Part shown: in pieces, positions 1 through 12,700 of the stretch
Layout of the letters: every line of letters starts with the position of its first letter
Numbering within the stretch: position 1 is the first letter of the stretch
From: Macrolepiota albuminosa
Taxonomy: Eukaryota; Basidiomycota; Agaricomycetes; Agaricales; Agaricaceae
Length of the DNA: 64,000 bases
Direction: 5' to 3'
NCBI GenBank assembly: GCA_027475525.1
Contig: JAMWFC010000082.1
Coordinates: 1,736,001-1,800,000 of the forward strand
Translations under genes and position numbers: made by a program
The notes under the pieces: model-generated
The model's database searches: none
Seen by the model: the letters and a program-made list of their open reading frames with translations, nothing else
What the model was told of the DNA's origin: nothing

Positions 1-1734
1 GCATAACATTAAGCAAGTTCGATCGTCAAGAACACTTCACGTACCAAATCCTTTCCACATGAAGTGAAATCAGGCTCGTTAGGCTCGTGGCATACTATAT
101 GTTTGGCGACAATGAGCTTTGTGTTCCACTCGACCTCTTTCGAAGCATCCAAGTAAGTTCAAACTTCATCAAGCCATTGATTTTCGTGAGTATGGAATGC
201 GGCAACGAGAATTCCTCGTCCATCAAAAGCTTTCGTTGTGAGATGGGTCCGTTTGTCACGATGCGTATAGCTCCTGACTCAAGGTCAATTAACGAGCGAA
301 CCAAGAAGTCAAAACATACAGAAAAACGAGATGAGCGGGTCTAATGTGATACAGCACATCTGAATACCTCTCCGTCACCTGGAGAATCCCCTGACAAGAC
401 ATGGCGCGCATCTTGATACCAGAGGGGCGATGGGAGGATGTGTGAGGGCACCACAATAGGATATCGCGGTAGTGCTCCATGTGGTAGTAAATTGAGGATG
501 AAAGAACGTGTTGGGTGTCTTTGACCGTATGTCTTGCTAGTGCAAACAACAAAACCCCAGTCCGTAACAGCATTTGAAAATGCTGAAGTCCGTAACATCA
601 TTATACGAGCATCCTGGGAGCACTATAGATTATGGCTCGTCTAACAGCATTTGAAAATGCTGAAGTCCGTAACATCATTATACGAGCATCCTGGGAGCAC
701 TATAGATTATGGCTCATCGACGCACAACAGCCGCTTAAACAGCGAATGTCTCGCTGGTAAGGGTCGTAGCGTGCCGAGTCGTCTCTGCCATCATACTTAG
801 AGGGAGGAGCACCACCAAGGGGCACACGAGGGAGCGGATAAAGACATAAAGGAAAAAATAGTGGGACGACGTAGAGAAGCTCGGATTGGAGAAGACATCA
901 AATCGAGTAGTACGCGCCTTGGTTTTGGGAAACGAAGCATATAAATACCTCTGCTTAGGCGAGGAGATACTTAGAATCATGATGTCAATGATACGGTGGC
1001 GGCGACCTGTATTCGTCACGAACACATCAATAAGGGATATAGAAACAGCAACGGTGAACGACCACGAGAAAACGCATACAATTCGGAGTAGAGTCTGAAG
1101 TAAGTAGGGAGGGAATCCGAATAACTGTCGGAAGAGTCTGAATAAGAATATTTAACTTTGAGCATAGCCCATTGTTGCTCCATGTTAAGCTGGGGCGCAT
1201 TAATAATCGGTCGTAATGACGGCTTGTCGCATGGCAGACTGTCGAAATCAGTAAGTGCCATGATCTAGTAAATCAATGATTTGTTGTCATATATCTATTG
1301 CGCTGGATAACAGACCTCTCAAGTGACAATAGGTGTTCATTAGATAGTGGCGATATGCCGAATCTTTCAGGGGGTATATCAGCACTGGTATTCAGGGATT
1401 GCTCTCCACAGAAGGCAGCCAAGGAAATAAGTCATAATGCATGTGTCTGCTCCAATATATGGTTTTCGTGTGGCGGCTATTATCTGTGATCTAATATCGT
1501 GTCCTGTCATGCCTGTACCAGGCAGGACATAGAAAGACTCACAATTAGTCATCGAAATAGGCCTATTTTTCAGAGACCGCTTGATCTATGGGTCGACTGG
1601 ACATCCAATACATCTGGCAAGGAAAGAACGTCAGCCAAATAAAATTGGAACATTACGGACCGAGTGGGTGTAGAGAATGTGTTAAAACAGACCCAACCGT
1701 GGCTACATCCTGGCGTATGTAGATATCAAATATT
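1..1734. other. Region without a recognisable gene
   Basis: Short open frames occur on both strands (for example minus 95-304 and 341-601), but none shows a domain, a splice structure or a family resemblance that I recognise. CpG is present at moderate level, unlike the transposon-rich blocks further right. The only clear structure is the tandem duplication at 566-715. A decayed gene or the edge of a mobile element is possible. Confidence 0.5.
566..715. repeat. 77-bp tandem duplication
   Basis: Two nearly identical copies start at 566 and 643, so the period is 77 bp. Each copy starts with an 18-nt inverted repeat, CAGCATTTGAAAATGCTG, whose 8-nt arms are perfect. The copies diverge only at the right edge (GGCTCGTCT versus GGCTCATCG). 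The near identity points to a recent duplication. Confidence 0.9.
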
Positions 1735-3005
1735 AACATAGTAAAGCTACAGAACAAATGACGTTAAAAAGGGAAGACACTATTCCCACATATATATGTA
1801 ACCGTACTAGTATCACATGACATTAAAAAGTGAATATATTATTCCCACACATCTCTGTAACTGTACAGACTTACGGTAGTATCACATGACGTTAAAAATT
1901 GAAGACATTATTCCCACGCATTTCTGTAACCATACAGACGTACGGTAGTATTACATGATGTTAAAAAATGAAGACATTACTCCCATGCGTACATGGTCTA
2001 CTGCTGACTAAGTAATCGTACAGACAAATGGTAGTATCACATGATGTTAAAAAGTGAAGACATTACTCCCATGCGTACATAGTCTACTGCTGACTAAGTA
2101 ACTGTACAGACTTACGGTAGTATCACATGACGTTAAAAATCAAAGACATTATTCCCATGCATCTCTGTAACCATACATACGTATAGTATATCACATGACG
2201 TTAAAAAGTGAAGACATTACTCCCACGCATACATAGTCTACTGCTGACTAAGTAACCGTATAGTATATCACATGACGTTAAAAAGTGAAGACATTACTCC
2301 CACGCATACATAGTCTACTGCTGACTAAGTAACCGTACAGATGAACGGTAGTATCACATGACGTTAAAAATTGAAGACATTATTCCCATGCATCTCTGTA
2401 ACCATACATACGTATAGTATATCACATGACGTTAAAAAGTGAAGACATTACTCCCACACGTACATGGTCTACTGCTGACTAAGTAACCGTACAGACGAAC
2501 GGTAGTATCACATGACGTTAAAAAGTGAAGACATTACTCCCATGCGTACATAGTCTACTGCTGACTAAGTAACCGTACAGACTTACGGTAGTATCACATG
2601 ACGTTAAAAATCGAAGACATTATTTCCATGCATCTCTGTAACCGTACAGACGAACAGTAGTATCACATGACGTTAAAAATCAAAGACATTATTCCCATGC
2701 ATTTCTGTAACCGTACAGACGAACGGTAGTATCACATGACGTTAAAATCGAAGACATTATTCCCACGCATCTCTGTAACCGTACATACGTACGTATAGTA
2801 TCACATGACGTTAAAAAGTGAAGACATTACTCCCACGCATACATAGTCTACTACTGCTGACTAAGTAACCGTACAGACAAACGGTAGTATCACATGACGT
2901 CAAAAATCGAAGACATTATTCCCATGCTTACCGGAAGGAAGTAATGGCAACGAGAACAAATACAGTCACATGACAGCAAAAATTGAAGACATTTTTCCCA
3001 CACAT
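1735..3005. repeat. Minisatellite, about 17 units of two alternating lengths
   Basis: A core resembling TATCACATGACGTTAAAAA recurs about 17 times. Two unit types are interspersed: a short one of about 68 bp (core, GAAGACATTATTCCCATGC, then CTGTAACC) and a long one of about 86 bp that adds CATAGTCTACTGCTGACTAAG. The last, more diverged units at 2892 and 2970 run directly into the Copia fragment. The core holds TGACGT, the half-site motif of CREB/ATF-type bZIP factors, but no regulatory role is shown. It is non-coding in all frames. Confidence 0.9.
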
Positions 3006-3866
3006 AGTCTGCTGCACAGAAAAACCTCGATCTATTCTAGATCTCGGAACAACATATTGTTTACTTGACACTGCTCCTCTATCTCTTCCTCTTACTGGAA
3101 AAATTGAGGATCTACCTGATTCACCTTCCAACTCTTTCCTGGATATAGCAGATGAAGACATTAAGATCCACTATCAGCATTTGGTTGAATCCATATTATA
3201 TCTTAGTCTTTACACTTGCCCTGACATTGCTTTCACTGTGATGTCACTTGGTCAACATAATTCAAATCCTTCCTGCAAACACCTACTCATTGCAAAACAT
3301 GTTCTTTGTTATCTTTTGGGCATGTGTAACTATGCTCTTGAATATAATTTCTCATGTCCTACATCTGATCTACCAGCTTGACTTCTTCTTCCTTCTGACT
3401 ATGGAGCCATAGATGCAGATTGGGCCTCTGATTTGAAGACACAGCACAGCATTTCTGGATATGTTTTTTTTGTTTATTTTAGTTTTATTTTATGGTCATC
3501 AGTATGCCAATGCACATTAGCTCTATTTTCAACAGAAGCCAAATACATGTCTTTATCTCATACTATGCATGAGGCTCTGTCAATTTGCTTCTTCACCACA
3601 TCTCTTAGACTTTCAATTTCTCATCTGTTTTCAATATACTGCAACAATAAAAGTGCCTTAGACATTGCAAACTCAGACTCAACAAACTCTTGATTGAAAC
3701 ACATAGATATGCAATACCACTTCATTTGTGAACATCTTCAAACTGATTCTTTTCAAACATTGTGCATTCCCACTACTGACATGGTTGCTAACATACTGAT
3801 AAAACTACTCAGAAAGGAATTACACTATAAATTTGTCAAAACTTTTAGTATTGTTTCTTTATCTTA
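2983..3866 (+). pseudogene. Ty1/Copia pol remnant (RT end and RNase H)
   Basis: The translation matches the 3' end of Copia pol. It shows the RT-RNase H connection (YLSLYTCPDIAFTV), then the RNase H pattern DADWASD, SISGYVF, STEAKYMSLS and the YCNNKSALDIAN block. It ends with the KHIDMQYHFICEHL and DMVANIL motifs typical of Copia C-termini. In-frame stops at about 3379 and 3691 break it. Gag, protease, integrase and the RT core are missing. The 5' edge coincides with the end of the minisatellite. CpG is almost absent, as in other old elements here. Confidence 0.85.
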
Positions 3867-4328
3867 ATTTTATTCTGTCCTTTCATGTATTTACTTTGTA
3901 ACTAATGGAGTTGTGTTGGACTGGGCTTATTCTTTTGTTTTCAGTTTACTTTGTGATCATATGATTTACAGTCCTTACATGTTGATGTGGCATTTACCAT
4001 CTTAGTTGTTTCTCTCATTGTGATAGATACTAAGGTGGTGAGTCCATAGACCATTTCATTACTCTACTGTAACTTAACTAATACTATGCATGTAGTTCTA
4101 CTACTATTGCATAAGTTTTCAGTACCGGTCTGGCAAATACTATATAAAATATAAATAAAATCACAATAAACAAGTGGCACAGGAAAGTAGCAAAAACACA
4201 ATGTTGGAACAGAAATGAACAAATGATATATATATTATAACTCACTTATCAGCATGCCAGCCTAGCCCCAGAGCATCCTCAACAATCTCCTCATAGAATC
4301 TTTGCCTCACATAAAGACATCACAACAG
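3867..4328. other. AT-rich stretch, no gene seen
   Basis: This could include the 3' untranslated end and LTR remnant of the Copia fragment just upstream (T-rich followed by ACTATATAAAATATAAATA near 4140), but no second LTR copy was found to confirm that. Confidence 0.4.
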
Positions 4329-6011
4329 TATGTGTCATACATTGTATGGGAGCTTGCTTTGTGCCATACCATATGTGTTCAGCAGAGTCCGCTACACTGT
4401 AGCAAAGCAGTCTCCACAGTGCCATAGAATACAAAGCTGCAGATGTGTTACAATGTGCTATATGACATGGTCTAGTGGATCAATAAAAGGCAGGCATATA
4501 TATATGCATGTAGGCCCAGCAGATGCTAGTAGACATTAGCCCATGAGTAAAAACCTCCTCCATTGGCAAACATCATGGCATGAGTAAACCCTCCTTGAGG
4601 TTTCCTACTTCCCTTCCCTCTCTCTTTCTCTCTGCAATAACTCAAGGCTGCATGCCTCCCTTCCCTCTTTTTCCCACCCTCAATGCTAGTGTACATCCAC
4701 AAAAGGGCTCTGCAGACTTATGCAAGCCTACACAAGCCACTAGCAGACATCTATGCAGATCTACATTGACCTACTCAAATCTATGTGGGCTATGCAGGCC
4801 TGCACAGGACACCAGCAGACATCTGCAGAGGCCTACGCAGGCCCACAGGGGCTGATTGGACCAAAAAAAAAATAACATCCTCTTGGCCTTATGCTTGTGA
4901 GAAAGAATCAAACTCCTGGCCTTGGAAAAGCCTCCAGCAACAGAATGCACTGACAATTTAATTGTTGCACCACAGGTCCATTACTAATGGATAGAATCAA
5001 AGGTCAGATAACACAATGAATGGTGCCCATCTACATCTCCCTAGATCCCTGTATAGATATTTAGAGATGGAAGAGAGGTGGCATACCCCCCAAAAGAATT
5101 TTTATGGCCTTGAAAGAGGTGTTAGCATCATCTGCCATCAGCTAGCATCTATTGGAGTTTATTGGCAGCTGTTGGGACCCACTGGCATCCATCAGCATCT
5201 GTCAGCATCTGCTGGATATCCACTGGTATCTGTTGGCATTTATAGAAATCCATCAGCAACTCCCAGCATCATCTGGCATCAGGACAAAAGAGAAGGAAAG
5301 GGGAGTGGTGTCTTCAAGAGCATGGAGGGTGGTGGAAAAGGGATGGAGATGGGGAGAAAGAGGAGGAAGAGCGTAGATGTCTACTGGCATGCAGGTTCGA
5401 TTCCTCCCCACAAGCATAGGGCTAAGAGGACAAGTTACTCTTTTTTTTGGTCCAACCAGCTCCTGTGAGCCTGTGTCGGCCTCTGCAGATATCTGCTGGT
5501 GCCCTGTGCAAGCCTGCATAGGTCTGCATATGTTTAAGTAGATTGATGTAAATCTGTGTAGATGTCTACTGTGGCTTGTGTAGGCCTGCATAAGTCTGCA
5601 GGGCTCTTTTGTAGATGTACGCTGGTGTTGAAAATGGGAAAAGAAGGGAAGGGGAGGCATGCAGCCTTGAGTTATTGTGGAGAGGAGGGAAGCAGGGAAC
5701 TTCAAGAAAGATTTACTCATGCCATGATGTCTGCCAATGGAAGAGGTTTTTACTCATGGGCTGATGCTCACTGGTAGCCGCTAATGCACATTGATGTCTG
5801 CTAGTATCTGCTGGCATTTACTGGGCCTGCATGCATATATGTATACCCATCTTTTATCAATCCACTGGACTGTGTCATACAGCACATTGTAACATGTCTA
5901 TGGCTCTGTATTTTATGGCACTGTGGGGACTGCTCTGCTACAGTATAGCAGACTTTGCTGGACATGTATAGTACAGCACAAAGCAAGCTCCTGTACAATG
6001 TATGACACATA
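4329..6011. mobile_element. Foldback element with long terminal inverted repeats
   Basis: The left arm (4329 to about 4965) is the reverse complement of the right arm (about 5388 to 6011). Both arms start ATGTGTCATACATTGTA and keep the same order of landmarks: a pyrimidine-rich block, CAATAACTCAAGGCTGCATG, a series of CTGCAGAC/CAAGCCTAC blocks and a tRNA-like stretch with a T-run. The arms are about 620 bp and separated by about 420 bp. Identity is clearly below 100 percent, so the element is not recent. No transposase frame is present and the encoded short frames are mirror images of each other. I did not find a convincing target-site duplication. Confidence 0.8.
4866..4980 (-). repeat. tRNA-derived, SINE-like sequence in the foldback arm
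   Basis: On the minus strand the stretch begins GGACCTGTGGTGCAAC, an A-box-like start. It reaches a B-box-like GAGTTTGATTC after about 70 nt and ends in a run of T, a Pol III-type terminator. The right arm carries the counterpart with a better B box, GGTTCGATTCC at 5394-5404, on the plus strand. The cloverleaf is not complete, so this is not called a tRNA gene. Confidence 0.55.
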
Positions 6012-9000
6012 TCATTGTTTTGCCTCTGAGCACTCTGACTCTCCTGAACAATGCTTTTTCAGATGATTGGCCCTGACAGCTGTCATCAACTTCCTCTGGC
6101 ATTAGCAATCATTTCTATATTCTGATTGGCTTCAAACACCCTCTAGACATCACCAACTATTCTAGGCATTAGCCAACAAATGACTCTTTGCCAATTAGAC
6201 CCAATACCTACCACCAGCCTAGTGCCTGCATACTCTGTCAACATCCTTTTGAGTAACCTCCCCAATCCCTCATCAGATAATACATCTGCACACTCAAAAG
6301 CTAAACTCTCCAAGCCTAGTCTAAATCTTACTGGGTACTTAAACCTTGTCAGTACCTGGGCCCTATTTGCAACAAGTATTTAATCTATAGCTAGTGTTCT
6401 ATTACAATAGTCTTAATATTGCCTAATTTTTGCCTTTTGCCTTTTGTCTTTGTCTATCAAATCAATCTATGTTCCCACTCTCAAAGTCTCCTGGTCTTAG
6501 TCTTAGTCTCCCAGCTTTTGTTTCAGTCTTCTAATTTCTCTTTAGTGCCTCTTTGCTCTTTACCTAGCTCTGTTCTTCTTTGTCAACTCTTGGACTTTGT
6601 CTGTGACTCTTGTCTCTTGTTCAATGAATGCCAGTACTCTGTGTGAGTTCTGGACAACTCTGCACCCCTCCAGAACTGCTCATTCCCCTTACTTATAGGT
6701 TCAAGACTATTCTGTAAATATCAAGTTTACCTAGTAAGGACTTACTTGCTGTTAAAAGCTCTTATAGTCAGTGAAACTTAACAGTGTGCTAGTGGCAGAC
6801 AAATGATTACAGAACAGCAACAAACAGGTGTCACAAAATAACAATAGACAAACAACACTGTAATGCAAGAATTATACAGCATGGAATAGCAGTTGAACAA
6901 GCAGCATAGAACAGCAATGAACAGGTGACACAGAATTGTACTGCAACAAAAAACAAGCACTATAGAAAACAGATAACTGCAATAGGTAGATGTAAAATGA
7001 ATAAAAATGACACCTATAATAGGCTGGCAGATAGTACTGCAGCAGAAAATAGTTACATTATAAAGGATTAAAGCACTAGTAGTAATAAAAAACATACTAA
7101 TATGATAAAATAGTTTCTGAATAGCAGTAGCAAACAATAGTAACAAAACAGACAAGTTTGAAGTCATAGATATTATATTTTTTTTTGTAGCACAATTGAC
7201 AAACATTTATTTCTCTATTTTCCAGCATGCTAGGCAGAGTATTGTCCTCTGCCTGCAATTGCAGGGTAAACATGCAATAAAAGAAATCAGACTTCTATAT
7301 TACCAGAGTAGAAATGTATTTACACATGCTCCAAATAGAGCAATATAGGACTCAATGACTATTCATAATATCTACTAAACCTCTTCTAAAATGGCTAACT
7401 ACTAAGCATTTCATAAATGAAAATGCTCAGATGTAGAGGATATAGTTTGAACTCAGAGCCTCTTGCTGCAATTAGTTAGTGAAAGGCTATTCAAAGGATT
7501 TGAATTTGTATGGTGTAATGCTACACCATATATCTCCCATTATAAATATTAATAATAATTGAAAAAAGTAAATAAAATAAAACAAGTATTAATAAGGAAC
7601 TTTATAAAAACTTCTAAAATATTACATGATTTAGGGCAAAATTGAAGGAGAATTTGAGACATTTGACCTTGTAAAAGAAAAAAAAATCTCTTAATTCTTT
7701 TATATTCTCTTATTCTCTCACTCTTATTATTATTATTGTATAATAATCATTATCTGTAATACATCTCTGATTCTCTTAATATATATAAAATCATTATATA
7801 ATTATTTGAGAACAGGTTTGTAGTAACTGTAATTTTCATTTCTATGCAGAGTGAGAAAAAAATTTAGAAGGAAACAGACTTCAAAAGTTATAAAAACACA
7901 ATAAATTTTTTTTTGAGATATATTATGTACTGAGTCTAGATTTTGAGAAGAAAGATTCAAAAATTGAAAGAGCTTATTGCACATTAAAATGCTCAAAAAG
8001 AGTTGCTAATCTAATTTTAACAGAGAAAAATTCTGAGTTATATATGATCCAAATCCATGCTTTCTCTTTATATACAAAGGAAAAGTATGGATTTGGATCA
8101 GATCTTATTGGATGATCTTGTAGCTTAAATTGTGAAATGCTAATTTTAAACCAAAGTGACAGACACTCAGACTCTGACTAGGAGAATTGTAAACACAACC
8201 TCTAGAGGCTATAGCTCAGTCACACAACTGGCAGAGGAAGATCCAAAGTATATTAGAGTATATACTAACAATATCATAATACCTACTCACCTGGCAGAGG
8301 GAGATCCAAAAAAAAACAAGTTTAGAAATTCTCTATGCCAAGTTGGATGCTTCTGGGGCCTCTAATGCATGGGAAACAGCTGTACAGGACAACAAAACCT
8401 TAAAACCTCAAAAATTGCCTAAATAAACAAGTATACAAATAAAGCAGAAAAACTCTGGACTTTGGAGGTCAGAAAAGCAAACTCTGGCTTATGTAAGCAG
8501 TCTTGAAGTGGTACTGAAGAGCCCACACTTGTCTGAATGATAGCTAAAGAACAAGAGCACTTCAAGAGCTGAAAATAATACTAATAAATAGTGTTGAAAG
8601 AATAGATAAAGTAAAGTAAAAGAATGACAGCAGAAATAAAGAAATGAATAAAGGAAGAATGAAGGAATGAAGAGTGAAAGAAGAAAGAAATGAGGAGTCC
8701 CCTGACAAGAATAAACTTGAAGATTATTAGAGTATCTATATACTGTTTGTTGCAATTAGCAAGTCTGTGAATATAGGGAAGACACATAATGAGGAATTTC
8801 TGTGCTTGGATAAGGAAATTTTAGAGCTTAGCCATAACACTCTATGAGATTGAAGAGTCTATATTATGAAAATGGTGGCTTCCATCATAATCAGTATGTA
8901 TAGACATATTAGACCTTGTGATGTGAGGGTCAGTCATTTTTGTCTCAGGAAGTTTTTTATCTACATATTGGCTCTGCAGCCATTTGATCTAGCCTATTGT

Positions 9001-9702
9001 CTGGTTGTTTAGTTATGAAGTCCCACTTTCCAGAAGAGGTGTTTAGTATGTTTTTTTGCTTTATTTACACATAAACATAGGTGAAATTTCATTTGGTATT
9101 TTTCAGTGGCATTATATATAATGTACAGTACAGACTACATATACTGAGTAACTATATATGCATAGAAAGAAAAGAGAGAGAAGACTTGTATATATAAAAT
9201 GAATTTGATACTTTTTATGTTTATTGCTATAGTTTTATGACAAATAGCTTCTAAATAGCAAGCAGTAGCAAACAGTGGTAACAAAACAGACAAGTTTAAA
9301 GTTGTGAATAATGATTTGAAAAAATTAAGTAAGACAAATAAGTACTAACAAGGAACCTAATAGAAACTTCTAGAACATTCTAAAACATTGCATAATCTGG
9401 AACAAATTTGAGATGTTTGACCCTTGTAAAAAAAGGCTCAATACTGATAAAAGTGGCGTAAATAAGAAAAAAAAATAAAAAAGGGGAATGAGCCTATATA
9501 TGGTGGTTCCTATTTGTTCATATATTATTGGGAGCATGCTAAATAAGATATACTAGTCATCCCATTCCTACTGGCAGGTCTTTGTTGGTCATTTCAGATT
9601 TTGTCCTCAGCACTCTATTTCACCACAATCTTGATACAACTTTATGCATAATCTCACCTCTTTCCTCTCATTGCACCAGTCTGAACCACATTTTTGGCAG
9701 GT
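6012..9702. other. CpG-depleted AT-rich repeat zone without genes
   Basis: Almost no CpG occurs over this stretch, while TG and CA are frequent, as expected of long-methylated transposon DNA. Blocks at about 7105-7160 plus 7555-7680 recur in direct orientation at about 9235-9430 (ACAAAACAGACAAGTTT and ACTTCTAAAATATTACAT-like cores). The first copy is interrupted by about 390 bp containing another tRNA-like stretch near 7430-7500. These may be LTR remnants. No coding domain was recognised. Confidence 0.5.
8046..8099. repeat. Perfect-ended hairpin
   Basis: The arms GATCCAAATCCAT and ATGGATTTGGATC are exact reverse complements. They continue inward with an imperfect match (CTTTCTCTTT against AAAGGAAAAG) around a short ATATAC loop, so the potential stem is about 24 bp. 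Confidence 0.85.
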
Positions 9703-12700
9703 TCATTTTTTACGTTGCCTCTTTGATGGCTGACATGGCAGTGCATCCAGTGCCTGTTTCTGAGCAATACTCGATGCCAAGAGTACATGTTGTTGTGACC
9801 TAGAGCTGGATAGATAAGAGGGAATATGAGCAATATCAGACATAGAATCTGTTGAAGTAGCAGCCAGAGATGATGAAAGAACTTGAGATGGTGAGGAAAC
9901 ATGAGATAAAGGAACTTGAGATGGTGAAGGAACATGAGACAAAGGAACTCGAGATGGTGAGCAAATGTCAGATGAAGAAGAGGGCTTGGAGGTGGTCAAT
10001 AGGCCTGTTTCTGGTAAAGTTTGGAGTCCTTTTGGTGCTGAATGTAACATTTTAGTTGTTTCAGGTGCTTTAGGAGTGTATAATGACCATTGAGGATCAC
10101 GAAGAGTTTTCTTCAAGAGTAGGCAAACGTCTGTTGTGATGGATTTTGTCTGTTTAATATTAGTATTACACTTCCAGTTACCATTATAGTATACTTTGAG
10201 CTGTTCTGTTAACTAAAACTCAGATCAGATTAGTAGACTACAAATCAAGCCTCCACATACTTTATATGAAATATTTTCTTGTGTTTCAGTGAAACTGTTC
10301 CAGAGTAAGACAGTCTGTTCTCAATTGGGGCCAGTGACAGGATCATTGAAACTGCTGTTACCCATCATAAACTGCCAAAATACATTGTGTTCCTTGGCAC
10401 TATAAACAGGGAGGATAGGTTTTCTTGTGCCCTGCTTTGAAGCCAAGTAGCTATGATGTTGATGTGAGTGTAGACTGGATGAGTAGGCTTCCATTCCAAG
10501 AGTTGTGTGGATTTGGAAGGGGATAGCAAGGACACCTGATGTCTCAATAGTTGGCTGATATAGGTTTCCATTGACTCATCCAACCATTTCATGAGGATCG
10601 ATGAGCATTGACAAGGCACATCATTTCTTAAATTTAGTTTGTAATCCAAATACTATAATGGCCAACAAAACAATGTCCAGTACTGTTGAATATTCCAACC
10701 TACAAACTTGTCAATCTTTGAAAGTTATATCTAAAAGAATTTCATATCAAGAAGTTGTGTCTTAGAATAAAGTCCAGCAGCCAAGACTATGTGTATTTAA
10801 TTGACACATCTGATATTGGGAGTTGGGGACAAAGATGTATATGTACTCCACCTTCTGTCATGTTTGTGCCTCGCATACAGCGATAAAGTGGTAACCTAGT
10901 CTTTCCATCAACTGCAATCTTGTAAAATAGTGCAACACCAGGTGGATCTGACAGATGACCCTTTTGAATAAGCTGTAAAATATTCTTGGCAATGGCTATG
11001 CAGCACTATTAAATAGAGAAAGTCCAAATTTTGCATCTTTCAGAGGGCCAAATGACTGGAAGACTTTAGGGACTAGAGGTAGAAGTTGCTATGCAAGAGG
11101 AATAATCTGTTTACAGTGCTGATGAAGTCATGAAGGTTGTGTAGAAAGAATATGGTCTCAAGTCTGCACAGGATTCTGGGCTTGTTCCCATGCAATAATG
11201 CATGATTTGTCTTCCTGATCCCAAATAAAAATAGCATCATGAAGGGATATAGCAAATTTGTGAAGCAATCCATAAGCAGCAGGAAGATAAAACATATTAA
11301 AAACATTGGATCCTTGAGAACCCAACTTTGAATGCACTTGTTCCATTCATCTATTTTGATACTTGCAAGTACTTGTTCTCTTTTGGCTTGGCTCACTGGA
11401 TCAGGAATATACTGCACCGAATCAGCTTGCTTGCTACAATGTTCTGTAACAGGACTTGACTGAAAAACTTTAGCAAGCAAATGACCAAATCCTGACTCAG
11501 AGTTTTCTTTTCCATAACTATCACCTATAGATATACTTGACTCAGAGTCCTCCAACTGAGATGATGATTGAGATGCAAGAAGAGGAAGTGATTCTGTTAG
11601 TAAAGTACTGGCTTGGATTGATAAGATAGTTTCCAAGTTTGGTGATGTTCCACATTGGAGATGATTGCGTAGGCATACAATGTAGAAGGGAGGTGGGCCA
11701 TGACTCTCAAGAGCTTTCCTCTCACATGTCCCATTCAGAATTAGGGTGCCAGGCACAAAGACTTTGTGAACTTTGATTACAGTCCATGAAGATGTGAGGT
11801 TGATATTTGAGTACTGGGTATCTCAAATATGAAATGAAATAACACCTTGAGCCAAGATACATGTCCTATCACTGCTAAAAAGAATAACAGATTCTCCAAT
11901 TTTGGGTTGTTCAGGCAGTAGCTTTGGGGTTGGACTGTGAAGAAGGGTATGATGAATAGCAATAGATGCATATACATCCAAGGCAGCATGGCAAATCTGT
12001 TTCTGTGAGAGTTCATCATCCTTCCATGCTGTGCTCACTTGTTCTGTAACATTTTTGTTCAGACATCATTTGAGAACAGAAGCAGCAAGATCAGATAGAC
12101 TGGCACATGCTGTAGGCATGACAAATCAATCTTTTGCAAGCTTTGCAATGTCGATGCCACCAACCAATGGTACATCTGACCAACAGGCCTGCTCTAAGTA
12201 CTTGAGATTACCTGTGATAGATTGCCTGACTTTGAGTATTCTTGGATTTGTAAGGACTTGTCTAAGCATCTGTGGCAGATGATTTTCTGCAAGCATTTGA
12301 CCAATCTAAACATCAAGTTAAACAAAATTAGATATACATCAGCAAAGACTTACTTGAAGTATAAAAATACTTGTCTCATGTGCTATTTGCAATACAGCAG
12401 TTTGTCCTCTCCCAGTGACATACTCTTGCTCAGAGATTTCAACATTCCATTCTGCATCAAGTCCAATCACAATAGAACTAGTATCTGATTCCTCATAAGG
12501 TAGAGAATCAAGAATTGTATGCATGGCATCATCAATTGTAGTGACAGATTTCCTGATTAAAATCTGGTAGTTGTTGGGAATTGAGAGGGGTTCAAGATGA
12601 GAATATTGTTCAATGGGTACAACATTTTCTTGAAGAGATGAGAAGCATTTCTCTAGAAACTCTTTATCTGCCATATTATCAGTATAAAAGATGGCAGATT

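Noticed and set aside
1735..3005. CRISPR-like array
   Set aside because: Units are directly adjacent variants without unique spacers, in a eukaryotic genome, with no cas genes.
5391..5440. A functional tRNA gene suggested by GGTTCGATTCC
   Set aside because: Only the T-arm and B box are present. There is no complete cloverleaf, and the same sequence lies in both arms of a repeat.
9703..10116. A separate Ser/Pro-rich protein gene
   Set aside because: It is better read as the repetitive C-terminal tail of the exonuclease gene on the same strand.
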